Notes: generated from the letters alone by a model not told the origin. 11,982 bases of DNA from Bolinopsis microptera (GCF_026151205.1 NW_026971975.1:1-11982); one strand, 5' to 3'; shown: positions 1-9,222, counted from the stretch's first letter. A program made the numbers and translations.

Positions 1-1980
1 ACCCCCCAAAAATTTTAGAATCAACTACTTCAAAAAATCTTTTTACATTCAAACCGAGCATTCGAACAAAAAGCCCCTCAGTACTGAATTACAATGCAAA
101 TAGATTTTCCGCGATCAAAAAAAATGCGCACCCCAATTTACCAAAGGGCACTTAAACCAGACAGCGGCCAACCAGAATACATTTATCCAACCGAAAGAGA
201 AAAAAAAACGAACCTTTTCCGAAGCCTCCATCCCGAAAAAACTATCATTGACCTTAAAAACCATGGAACTTCAAATCGAAAAATCGAACTTAACCCACCA
301 AAATCAAAATATTTTTAAACAAAACAAAGACCGTTAAAAATTAAGAAACCTGAAACTCAAAGAACCCTTAAAAAAAAAACCCACTTTTTCCCCAAACACC
401 CTTCGCGACCATGGCCTCGAAAGTTGTTATTCAAAAAAAAAACCCACCACCCAAAAAAATCCTCACAAACCCAAAACAAAACCTTGGGGTTTTTAACCCG
501 GAAAACCGAAAAATTTTGGTAAAAAAAGAATTTCGTAAAGCTACAGATTTGGCAAACCCTCAAAAATTTTCCCCCCCTCAAACAAACCTTAAACTGGGGA
601 AAAACTTAAAAACCTTTTTTCAAGGGTAGCCCATAAAGCGTTTTGAAAAGAACTCTGCCCCAAAAACGGAAATTCTTCGCAACGTAAATGAAAGGAAAAC
701 AATAGAGGGGGGGGAAAAAATTCCCCAAACTGGCCAAATCTTTTCCAAAAAAAAAAAAAAATCAGAAAAAGGGAAAACTTTAAAAAATTTTGGAACAAAT
801 CCAATGAAATGAAATAGATTTTCCCAGACTTTTTTTTTTGGAAAAACCTAAATTCCCAAAAACCCACAAAAACAATAAATGAAAATAAAAAAAAGTTTTT
901 TCTAATGATGATCCAAACTGACCTTGAATAAATCAAGGTGCCAAACTCATCCTGAGTCCACCTCAACTTTCCTTTAATCCAAACCCAAAACAGAAAAATT
1001 GACCCCCTTTGTAAAAAAATTCCCTAAAAAATGGTAAAAGCCTTCCCCTCCACTCGAAACCCCTTATTAATAACGAAAATTAATAAAATCTCTGGACACC
1101 AATCATAAATTGAATTATGTTGAAACCTACCTTCAAAACGCCTGCTTCTCACAAGGAAAAAATTTATCCCCTGGAAACGGTCAGCAATTAAACTCCCAAC
1201 TTCCATAAAAAAGGGTAAATAAATCAGATCCGAACAACTACCCCTGCCCGTTTGCCCGGTCCAGCAGTTTGTCCAATAGGGGAAAAAACTTAATTTTCAA
1301 CTATTCTCTTTAGAAAAACGACCCCTCCCCATTTCGCACCGTTCCGCTCCCTGGAAAAACTGGCCCCTTAAACCACCTGAAAACCCAAAAACCCTAGGGC
1401 CTTCAACAAAAAAAGAAAAGTGGCGCTTCAAACCATTAACGAATCCCACATACTGAACCATGATAACTAGAGCCTGCAAAATAAAAAAACCGTTTTTGGG
1501 GGAAACTGTATATGCAAGTATTTGGGTTTGATTTTAAAAAAAAAAAGCAAATTCGAATTCAAGTTCCCCCCCCCCCCTGCCCGTTCCAGCCCTTTTTTCC
1601 TACAAAACTTTCGCAAAAAAATGGCAAAAAAATAACTGAAAACTTACCCCACAATGTACCTCTCCAAAAATATGTGACCACAAACTCCCGACCCTCTAAA
1701 CGCTTACTATAAAATTCAATCTGGTCCCCACACTCAGTTTAAAAAACGGCTTCCCAGTAATCCGTAAAAAAAGGTAAACGAGAACAAGGGTCCCCCCTCC
1801 CCCCACTCCTCAAACCCTGAAATTTCCTTTTTTTTAAAAGTTTTTTTCTCAGTGGAATTAGTGTACCGCACCCTGCCCCCTCCCTAAGACATTTTTTCCA
1901 AAATTTGCCCGTTACTTGCAAATTTGGAACCCTGTTAGCCCCCCCACCTACTATGTGGCGGGATGTTAAATCCCTAATTA
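1..1980. other. A/C-rich stretch with no supportable gene
   Basis: No gene can be supported here. The + strand is dominated by A and C with many runs of C and A, including 12 consecutive C at 1566-1577. Short open frames exist on both strands (for example 94-318 on + and 589-966 on -). They have no recognisable motif, no flanking splice signals that stand out, and compositions that follow the homopolymers (K/N/P-rich on +, F/G-rich on -). Homopolymer length error is likely, so a real but frameshifted exon could be hidden here. Confidence 0.6.
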
Positions 1981-3420
1981 ACTGTCCTTTTTTTCAACTC
2001 GACCAGGAAACCTACTCAAAAATCAAACTTATTTATTACCCTCCGGTAAATTTTTTTGTAAGGGAGTGGGGCCTGTGAAAATCAAATGAACCACAAAAAA
2101 ACTCAAGCAGTCATCCTTTGGGAGAAAAAAACATCGTTTATTTTAAAAACATGGAAAAAACATACAAAAACAAACAAATTTATTACACTTCAAACGGGAA
2201 ATCTAAATCTTGAAAAATTTTTGTTTTTGACAGTTTATGTTTGTTTACCTATGGGATTTTGATCACTTCATAATCATATCGGGTTTCCCAAGTTACAGAA
2301 TTCGCTAACAAACAAAAACCTTAAAACCAAAGCAATTGCGGGTGGGGGCAATTATTTGGCCTGAAAAAAAGGGGTTATGTTCCCCCCCCCCATGCGTTTT
2401 CAAAGTTATTCTTTATAAAGCAAAAACTCCTTAAAAACACTTGGTTTCCGACTCTCTCCACTCCCACCATCCAAGCCCCCATTCCTATTTCTATGGGTGC
2501 TTCCCGAAAATATGGGACACCCAAACCTAGTACGAAATAATCAATAAAATTCCTCCCCTCTTGCAAAACGATTTAAAATTCACGAACAGAAGCAACCCCG
2601 CCCTTTAAACCCAAAACTTACCATAAAAAATAAATCCAGCGCCTCTCAAGCAAAGAAAAGAGTGCAATAATTCATTTCCTAAAATGGGGCCAATTGGGAA
2701 GTTCCCCCCCATCGTAAAGCATCAAAATGTTAGGTGTTTTTTGGGGTAGTAAAACAGGATAAAGAATTCCCCTTTGATTTAATCAAATCCCAATTTCGCC
2801 TTAACGTTAAATTAAGTAACTATTCAAAAGGCTAAATACAAAAATCAAAAAGTCACGAAATTCCGTGTTGGTCCACTCCAAGCCCCCCGTAAAAATAGAA
2901 CAAAAATCACTAAACTTACCTTGGTAATCGGAATTACAATAAAAACCCACTTCCTTGGAACTTAAGATGAAATTTTTTTACAAACTAGATTCCACGGTGT
3001 AAACTGCGCCTAACCGCCACAAATTTTCTCCCATAACAATAATGCAGCTAACGAAAAAGCCGCGCCCCCCAGCCCCTGTAAAGGGTGAAAATCAACAAAA
3101 TTATTAAAAGAACTACCCACTTCATAAAATCAAACAGTCCCCCCAAATTTTTTAAGGTCAATCCATTCAAAACCACTAAGCAGCAAAAAAGTATAGTAAT
3201 TTTATCCTAAAAATCACCAATCGAAGGTCCCCCCCCCCCTTAACCATTCAATTTTCCGAAAAAAAATGTTGGTCAATTATCAAAAATCTACCTTCCTTTT
3301 TTCTAAAACTTCTCCCATTTCCCCATACCACCTCCAATCCAAACACACCTTCCAACCGAAGCCCCCCTAAACTTATACTTTATGCAAAAGGCTATTATCT
3401 CTTCCCTCGTCCCGTTACAG
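1981..3420. other. A/C-rich stretch with no supportable gene
   Basis: AT-rich sequence with an excess of C over G on the + strand and scattered C-runs (around 2381-2390, 2704-2710 and 3229-3238). Stop codons are frequent in all frames. I see no tRNA-like cloverleaf, no tandem array and no convincing exon. The last 20 bases before 3421 form a pyrimidine-rich tract ending in TTACAG, which could be a splice acceptor for the weak candidate that follows. Confidence 0.55.
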
Positions 3421-3537
3421 GTACCACAAAACTTAAGAATCCAGCGCACCATGGATCCCATATTGAAAAGAGGCCAGATACTCCATACAACACCCCGTGA
3501 CAAAGAACTAATGGTTGGTTTTGGTGGGCCAATCAAA
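3421..3537 (+). CDS. Weak internal-exon candidate, unknown product
   Basis: A pyrimidine-rich tract ending in TTACAG at 3420 could be a 3' splice site, and AATCAAA|GTATGG at 3537/3538 could be a 5' splice site. Between them the + frame encodes 39 residues of mixed, soluble-looking composition, including RTMDPILKRGQ and MVGFGGPIK. The same frame stays open to 3735. The opposite strand is also open across the whole block (3303-3725), so the coding strand is uncertain and both may be non-coding. I recognise no family. Local sequence quality is poor. The call rests on splice-like signals and amino-acid texture only. Confidence 0.12.
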
Positions 3538-3737
3538 GTATGGGGCGGGTTTTTGAGAACATCGAGACCGAGTCGCCATGTTTCCCTTTTTTTTCCTTTT
3601 ACATATGTTGATCTTTGTATTCCCAAACCAGAAGGTTTTCCCGAAATTAAGGTCATAAATTCTTTCTTCAAAATGCCAATAATCATTGGAAAATTAAGCA
3701 AATGGGACACCACCGACTCCAGCAATAATCAATGAAA

Positions 3738-4341
3738 CAAAATCATTCAAAGCTCACCGACCAATGGAAATTTTTTGTCCCCTCCTTACCTTCCCAAACT
3801 GTTAAAATGCCTCCCTCAAAAAAATCACCAAGAAGCCCTCCCCATTATTTCCAAAAACTGCCCAACCACCCGCTCACATTGAACTAACCCCTAACCAAAC
3901 ACCCCAACAAAGTATACTTTCAAATTTCAAGAAAGGCGGGCCCCTATGCTGTCAACTGTGTGGGGTTGCTACTTTTTTCCTTCGCTGGCTCCCGCTAGGA
4001 TGAAGGCGAAATAGCATTCAAGCCCACCCGAAGATACGCGTCCCAGCGTAATTCAAATGCATAGCCATAACGAAAACTTTAAACAATTTTACTAATCAAA
4101 TTTTTTGGTGAAGAGAATCCTACCGCGAATTAGTCCAGAATGTTTTAAAAAAAAAAAATCCAAGGAATAACCCCTGGCCCGGGACTTTCCCAAGCAAATA
4201 ATTGAATTGTTTTTCAGTTTAATAAACTCCTGTAAAACAATGTATGGACCGCCTCCATGATAAAGGATTCCTTAATTTTATTAATTTTTTTAAACTCCCC
4301 TGTGGTTAATCCCAGTGGTAAGTCCCCGGTTTTATGTAATG
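3738..4341. other. A/C-rich stretch with no supportable gene
   Basis: C strongly exceeds G on the + strand; in 3841-3900 there are 25 C and 3 G. No gene, RNA or repeat is supportable. A good match to a splice donor (G|GTAAGT, GT at 4318) sits at the end of a short open + frame (from 4257), but the putative exon is hydrophobic low-complexity sequence with no acceptor worth naming. I treat it as chance. Confidence 0.5.
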
Positions 4342-4485
4342 CCATCCATCCCCCCCTTGAAAAAATCATTTTTGAATCGAGCAAGGGTTTTTTTTTCTCC
4401 AATCAACCCCCCCCTGGAAATCAAAGCAGGGTCCACATCAATAATCCCCCCCCTGAGTCCCAAGCAAGGTTTCATACAATCCATC
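4342..4485 (+). repeat. Three degenerate units with a C-run followed by a GCAAGG-like end
   Basis: Three successive units start with an ATCMA-like stretch, continue with 7-9 C and then CTTG/CTGG/CTGA, and end about 20-30 bases later with GCAAGGG, GCAGGG or GCAAGG. Approximate unit starts are 4342, 4401 and 4441. Units two and three are about 40 bp apart and the best matched; the first is longer and more diverged. On the - strand the open frame reads as short blocks rich in GG, such as LRGGIIDVDP and LISRGGLIGE. The C-runs are of doubtful length. This could be a decayed minisatellite or a coincidence promoted by the C-runs. Confidence 0.25.
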
Positions 4486-4659
4486 GCAACGGCCGAATTT
4501 CCCAAATCAGCGGGTGGGTGGCCCCCCCCCCCAACCCAATGACCTTTGTTTATTAAACGATTTAAGCAACCCTTACCGAGATCAGTTTCCATCATGGGAA
4601 TATTTAAAAAAAAAAATAAAATATTATCCCGGGGGGTGCCCTCAATCCATTTTTTTTTA

Positions 4660-6640
4660 ATTCCCAAATCCTTTTTTGAAACAAATACCCCCCCAAAAAA
4701 ATTTGGTCCAGGGGGGGGGAAAAAACAAAACGGATGGAAAAACCCCGGGGGCCTTTTCCCAAAAAAAAGGGGAGTTTTTTAAAAGGAAGGGGGCTTTTGA
4801 GGGGGCGAGTTTCCTGTTCCAAGAGGGGAGCTGTCCCCCGTTTCTGATTTTTCTTGTTTTCTTCCCTTGCAGGGGGGGGCCAAGGGCCCCTATCCCGCCA
4901 TTCTGGAGGGGCTTTCCGAGGGGGGGCGAGGAGGGAAAAAAGGGGGGCAAAAAGTTTTCATTTTCCCCCCCGAAAAAGGCTGGGAAAACTCTTTTTAGGG
5001 GGGGTTTTTTTCTGGAATTAGGAAAAAAACCCGAGGGGGGGGGGCGGGGGGTTCCCAAATTTTTGTCCATTAGGGGCAGAAAAAGGGGGAACCATGGGGG
5101 AAGGGGAAATTGGAATTTTGTTTTTTTGGGGGTTGATAAAGGGCAAAAATAAATTTTACTTCCCCCAAAAAAACGAACGACTTATATACCACATTTTAAT
5201 CGTTATCATTTAATTTTCCATTGGGGGCAAATCTTTATTTTTAGTAAAATTAAAATTTATTCCCGAAGGGGGGGGGGCCCCCCTTTTTGAATCTTTTTTT
5301 AAAATATTCCCCCCAAAAAAAACCTGTTTGCTTGATTCGGGGTCTGTTTTTATACGTCTGCGGACAAAAACTGTTTCCCCGGGGGGGCAGTGGGGTCGGG
5401 CTATCTCGGGGTACTGCCCCATTCTCGGGAAAATTTTTTTTTAAAACATTTGTTGGTTAGGTACTTAAATGTTTTTTAAAAAAACCCCCCAGGTTTGGGA
5501 AAAAACCCCTTAATTTACTTAGCTGCCCATGGTAAAATTTCCCTTGGTTCCCTAAAATTTGTACTAGATTGGATAAATAAAATTTACAATTAAAATGGAC
5601 CCTTCGGGGGAAAGTTAATTTAAATCCTGTTATTCCCCCTGGGGTTTTTTTCACCATGGGGTAAACGCCCAACCAAACCCAAAATATCAATTTTTCTTTT
5701 TGTTCCCACCAAACCTTTTTTTTTTGGGGGGTTAAGGGAAAAACCCCCGCTCCCCCTTTTCATTTCTGGGGAAAATTGTGGGTGGTTGTGCCTGGGGGAA
5801 AAAGGGATATGAAAACAAAAACCAAAATTAGGAAATTTTGGGGTTGTATGTATAGCCACATTAAAGTAAACTTAAATTTTTTTTAAAAGGGGAATTTGCA
5901 ATTTAAATTGTATACATCTTTTTTTTTTTTTACAAATTTTATTTTTTAAAATATTTTTATTCCGATTTCCCTGCCCTTTTAAAAAATTTTTGAAAAAGAA
6001 AACTGGGGGATTATGTGGGGGCACTTTTTTTGTAAATGTTTTGCATCAGTTTTATAAGAATCTCGCAAAAAACCTGTTAAAAAGCAGGATTTCTTTTAAA
6101 AATTAAACCCCCGGGGAAAGCTAGGGGGGCTATACCACTGGGTTTTCCCTTACTTGGGAATGAAAGCAGAAAGAGTTGGGCCCCGGGGGGATTTAATCTT
6201 CGAAAAAACTCGTTGGGTTTTTGGGATGCGGAATTAAGATAAATTAAAATTCCCGCAAAAGGGGAAAAAAAAGGTTTTTTTTGCCCCCCAATATATACAA
6301 TTTAATAGATTGGTTGTGACATTTCTTAAAAAAAATTTCAATTTTTAGGGCCACATGTTTTTTTGCTTATATTGGGGGTATAAAAAATTAAGGGGGGGAA
6401 AGACAAAAAACCCTTTTTAAACCTTGTTTTCCCTACTTTTAAAAATTTGGGTTAAAAATTGTTTTAAAAAAAATTTTTTTTTTTGCCCGGGTTTCCATTT
6501 TTAAACCCATCTACCGAAAAAAACTAAAAGTTTTAAACGGGGGTACGGAAACCAAAAATTTTAAAATTTAAAACCCCCGTGGCCATTTTCCCCTTTAAAT
6601 TTTTTGGGGCCCCCTTCAAAAAGGGGGTCCGAGGAAAAAT
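4660..6640. other. G/T-rich low-quality segment, no supportable gene
   Basis: G and T homopolymers dominate the + strand: 9 G at 4711-4719, 10 G at 5035-5044, and 10 G directly followed by 6 C across 5268-5283. In 5761-5820 there are 21 G and 5 C, the reverse of the left arm. Overlapping long open frames occur on both strands at 4657-5152, rich in G, P, K and F, as expected when homopolymers suppress stops. None has a believable domain. Any genuine exon here would be broken by insertions. Confidence 0.6.
6610..6627. repeat. Short inverted repeat (7-bp stem, 4-base loop)
   Basis: CCCCCTT and AAGGGGG are separated by CAAA, with a further GG/CC pair outside after a one-base bulge. It lies in the G/T-rich low-quality segment, so the run lengths, and therefore the stem, may not be real. 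There is no T-run or other context pointing to a function. Confidence 0.25.
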
Positions 6641-6967
6641 TTGGTCTTTTTGAAAGTATTTTTCACTCCCCAGATTACCAGAACAGTAAAAACAGGAAGA
6701 GAAAATAGCGGGGCTGAATTCTAATGAATATACAATGGGGGGCGTATCAAAAATTTTCGTCATAGCTTACAAGTTGCCTTATCTATTGGGATTTTGATTT
6801 TGCAGCAGGTATTGTACTATGTTTGGCACCAAGTATATATCGAAGGGACTATTTTAAACACACCTTTTAAAACCAGTTCTATTTCAAACAAACCAATGGA
6901 TTTCTTCTGTGTTTATTAAACACGGTTAATAGTTAAATTTTGATAAAAAATGTTATAATTTCTTTAG
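6641..6967 (+). other. Transition segment with possible broken upstream exons
   Basis: Two acceptor-like signals occur on the + strand: a pyrimidine tract ending CACTCCCCAG at about 6673, and GATTTTGCAG at about 6805. The first is followed by 16 open codons, then a stop, with a long open run (ending LPYLLGF) continuing in another frame; this could be one exon broken by a one- or two-base error. The second is followed by 37 open codons. No donor is convincing for either. They are the natural place for upstream exons of the candidate gene starting at 6968, but I cannot establish their boundaries. Confidence 0.2.
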
Positions 6968-7044
6968 GGATCCCAATACGTCATCCCATTCGAAAAAATT
7001 GGCTCGTTACGGCAGGAGGATTTTTCATCCAGATTGATTGGTGG
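6968..7044 (+). CDS. Candidate exon 1 of an unrecognised split gene (partial)
   Basis: The block is preceded by a T-rich tract ending in TTCTTTAG, a normal 3' splice site, and followed by GGTGG|GTTAAT, a weak donor. It encodes 25 residues plus two bases, with pieces such as YVIPFEKIGSLRQEDF. The balanced charged and hydrophobic composition differs from the K/N/F-rich noise around it. It leaves phase 2, which matches the next block. A second frame is also open here (6940-7212) and reads through the putative intron, so the frame choice is inference. The true start codon is not in view. No family recognised. Confidence 0.25.
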
Positions 7045-7176
7045 GTTAATGTGAAAAACAAATTAAGTTTATTTGTAATAATTTTTATAGGAGCGCTCTG
7101 CACATATACCTCTATTATAAAAGGTTTTAACCGAGCCTTTAATTGTCTTAAAAACGTTTGCTTTTTTAATTCTCAG

Positions 7177-7333
7177 GTTTCCGGGGCTGGGGAGGAAAGT
7201 TGCAAAATCTAAAGGGCGATATGTATTGTATTTTACGCACAACAAGGGACCAGGGGATATGGGACGGAGAGTGGTTCTCTTATGTACCGCGACCAGGAAA
7301 TGGAAACTTTGCCGTAGGATAATACTTTTTCTG
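7177..7333 (+). CDS. Candidate exon 2 of an unrecognised split gene
   Basis: The acceptor is strong: a pyrimidine-rich tract ending AATTCTCAG at 7176. The first base completes the codon left by the previous block. The frame then runs open for 52 codons to a donor-like CTG|GTAACC at 7333/7334 and hits a stop soon after the donor. Residues include a basic stretch near GRKVAKSKGRYVLYF and HNKGPGDMGRRVVLL. The adjacent frame is also open from 7179 to about 7322 (with WDGEWFSYV), so a one-base error could move the true reading from one to the other. The - strand is open as well but lacks matching donor and acceptor signals. No family recognised. Confidence 0.25.
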
Positions 7334-7574
7334 GTAACCTTTAAAAGGTAAAAATACAAGCTCCACGTAGTCCTTACATTGAAAAAAAAAGTAAATTCAA
7401 TATCCTTTATTAGTTGGGCAAAAATACTTTTAAGTTTCTCCAACGGCCATTTTTGAAATCACAAAATTTTAAGGCCATTTTCAATGCGATGACAATAAAT
7501 GTTCCATCCAGGGGTACTTCAAGGCTGCCATGGAAAAACGTTTTATAAACGATACTTGCTGGCGATGTTTGCAG

Positions 7575-7691
7575 GGACCTTCCCCAAGGACCCCCCACTC
7601 ATTCAAAAGGGACCGGGAAACGGGAAATAAAACAAGCAGAGGAGGTCGGATGTGGGGCAATTTGCGTGGGGGGGAAACTGATGTTACTTTA
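7575..7691 (+). CDS. Candidate exon 3 of an unrecognised split gene
   Basis: It follows GATGTTTGCAG (acceptor ending at 7574) and ends before GTAATA (donor at 7692). In phase 0, as the previous block requires, it encodes 39 residues, rich in Arg, Gly, Thr and Ser (for example PRTPHSFKRDRETGNK). This resembles a flexible, basic linker more than a folded domain. It contains runs of G and C (7 G at 7669-7675) whose lengths are doubtful, so a frameshift is possible. It lies 241 bp after exon 2 and 197 bp before exon 4. Confidence 0.2.
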
Positions 7692-7798
7692 GTAATACCG
7701 GAATGTTTTAAAATCACATGTAAATTAATTTGTAAACGTTGTTCATGCCTTAAAACTGTTGCTTTTTTTGCTTTTTATCGAAAAAAGTTAATGATAAA

Positions 7799-7816
7799 AA
7801 ACAAACAAACAAACAA
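7799..7816 (+). repeat. Short (AAAC)4 tandem repeat
   Basis: Four perfect AAAC units followed by AA, inside the putative intron between candidate exons 3 and 4. It is a simple low-complexity repeat without visible function. Confidence 0.8.
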
Positions 7817-7888
7817 TTTAAACTTTTGTGTTGCTCCTGCGAGATGGTGTGGAAGAATTCAGCAATATTCAGTCATAATATTTCCCAG

Positions 7889-8148
7889 AAACCTAAGGAC
7901 GCAACAGTGGACGAAAGAAAGATAGGGGAGTTCTTTTGCAAAAAGCGTTTAGCATGGCCAGCTGACGTCCCTATAGTGGGACAAAACAGGAACCCTTTCT
8001 GGGGACTGTTGAACTCCACGGAAAGGAGTCATTATAAACCCTTCTCACAAAATGAAATGCGGGAAAATATTTTTTTAAATTTGGAAGATATTGGAAAGGA
8101 AATCGTTGCCAGGGGACTGAGTGGAACAGGGGGAAGAGGGACATACTA
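7889..8148 (+). CDS. Candidate exon 4 of an unrecognised split gene; best coding signal in the window
   Basis: The acceptor is AATATTTCCCAG at 7888. From there the + frame is open for 86 codons in phase 0 and ends at a TAG at 8147-8149. The exon could either terminate there or splice at CTA|GTTATA (GT at 8149). The peptide is protein-like: a charged start (KDATVDERKIGEFF), a middle with RLAWPADVPIVGQNRNPFWG, a patch SHYKPFSQNEMRENIF, and a glycine-rich end, ARGLSGTGGRGTY. Base composition is less AT-rich than the flanks. The last motif vaguely recalls the GRTG-x-x-GRG segment of NUDT9-type ADP-ribose hydrolases, but nothing else matches, so I make no family call. The same frame extends upstream to an ATG at 7826, which would be an alternative unspliced start. 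Confidence 0.35.
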
Positions 8149-8149
8149 G

Positions 8150-8887
8150 TTATAACTAAACGATTATATTTTTTAAGATAAACCTCGTCTCAATTTTTCG
8201 TTTTATTATCGCAAATAATAGGCGGAGGACCTAATTCATGAGGTTCCCAAAACCCGGTGGAATTTAACACAATTTGTTTGGATTATATTTAAAAATCTAT
8301 TATTGTTTCAAATTGAATGTATACTTACTTAATGGTAATTAATATTAAAATAAGACAATTTTTGGGAGAAAACTAATTTTAGATTGAGGATTTTAGATTT
8401 TAAGTTTCAAAATTATTATATTTAAATATCTTTGTATGCTCAAATTACGTTGAGCCCCAAATTTCTGCACCAGTTAACGTTTTTTTTTTACCAGTGTTTA
8501 TTAAAGGTTCTATTTTTCTGGCAAACAGGGGTATTGGATCCTTTGTTTTACCTTTGATACATTTTTTCAGTTCGGTCCCATAAAATTAAAAACTTGATTT
8601 ACTACCTTGAGTTAAAATATTTGTGTGTAATGTATAGTGTATTACCTGCACTGTATATTATTATTAAAATTATTAAATACAATTGATTAATATAAAGAAG
8701 ATTTCAAATAGAAAAAAAGGTTCAGGTATTTAAATAAGAAGAAAAATGTGTTATTTAATTCTTAAATTCGTAAAATAATTTATGAAAACTTACATAGTGG
8801 TTGTGTGGAAACAGTTAAAGGCGGAGGTTAGTCTAGAAAGCTTTCTTGAGGTTTGTTCTTGTGTCTTACTGTTAACTCGTTGAAACA
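8150..8887. other. AT-rich non-coding stretch
   Basis: Very AT-rich with stops in every frame. It contains two GGCGGAGG words (near 8221 and 8819) that stand out in this composition and recall the GGCGGAGC core of repeat A, but the surrounding bases do not align with it. No clear polyadenylation signal follows the TAG at 8147. I see no gene or RNA. Confidence 0.6.
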
Positions 8888-9222
8888 AGAAATATTCAGC
8901 TGAAAATAGAAAAAGGGGGTTTAAACTGGAGTAGAATAATAATGCGTTGATAAAGGACGTTGATAGTTGGATAAAAACCTGATTGTTTTTCCACTGTAAC
9001 AATAAATATGCAAAAAAAACCATAACCATTTTTGACGACGGAAAATCTCGTCGAAACCATAGTAATAATACAGTTATATGCCAAACTGCAAAAGCAGCTA
9101 CAGTAAAAAAATGTTAAAAAACACGGGCGGAGCTATTGAGGGCCAAAACGTATACCCAAACTGATGTTTTTGGGCCCCGCCCTTATTATAATACAATTCA
9201 TCAAGTTACCCAACTCACGATA
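8888..9222 (+). repeat. Repeat A, copy 1 (diverged direct repeat)
   Basis: This block aligns in the same orientation with 11408-11787. Shared words in order include GCT(G)AAAATAGAAA, GTAGAATAAT, GGGACGTT/GGACGTT, AAAACCTGAT, TTTCCACTG, GCAAAAAAACCATA, ATCTCGTCGAAACCAT, CTGCAAAAGC, CTACAGT, AATGTTAAAAAA, CACGG(G)CGGAGC, ATTGAGG and ACGATAAAA. The copies are offset by about 2,541 bp at the TCGAAACCAT word. Divergence includes substitutions and many short indels, so the copies are old or the sequence is error-rich, or both. Neither copy has a shared open frame, so the repeat is probably non-coding. Its left edge is approximate. Family unknown. Confidence 0.85.
9125..9182. repeat. Imperfect inverted repeat inside repeat A copy 1
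   Basis: An outer pair GGGCGG (9125-9130) / CCGCCC (9177-9182) and an inner pair GGGCCAAAA (9140-9148) / TTTTTGGGCCC (9167-9177) are complementary apart from a nine-base bulge on the left arm and one-base offsets on the right. The loop is about 18 bases. In copy 2 the inner part persists in weakened form (GGCCCAA near 11696 and TTTTTGGACCC near 11721). Conservation of a partial stem in both copies suggests a structural or terminal feature of the element, though the G/C-run lengths are uncertain. Confidence 0.45.

Noticed and set aside
94-318. Open + frame of 74 codons with a protein-like middle
   Set aside because: It has no recognisable motif, no splice or transcription context and lies in A/C-rich sequence of doubtful quality. 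Its Lys/Asn/Pro richness follows base composition.
589-966. 125-codon - strand frame
   Set aside because: It is dominated by Phe, Lys and Ser from A/T and C homopolymers read on the reverse strand. No domain and no start context.
4257-4320. Strong splice-donor match G|GTAAGT at the end of a short open + frame
   Set aside because: No supportable acceptor or protein-like exon upstream; a single six-base match is expected by chance in 12 kb.
4657-5152. Overlapping 137-codon (-) and 158-codon (+) frames
   Set aside because: Both are Gly/Pro/Lys/Phe low-complexity translations of G- and C-runs and cover one another. They are open because homopolymers exclude stops.
3400-5900. Possible large palindrome (hairpin read) centred on the skew switch near 4.66 kb
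   Set aside because: I compared selected stretches of the right arm in reverse complement with the left arm and found no extended match, so the composition switch is not explained by a simple foldback.
7069-7443. 124-codon - strand frame opposite candidate exon 2
   Set aside because: The splice-like signals at 7176 and 7334 are on the + strand, and the - frame runs through AT-rich text with Phe/Lys/Ile noise at both ends. Kept in mind as the alternative strand.
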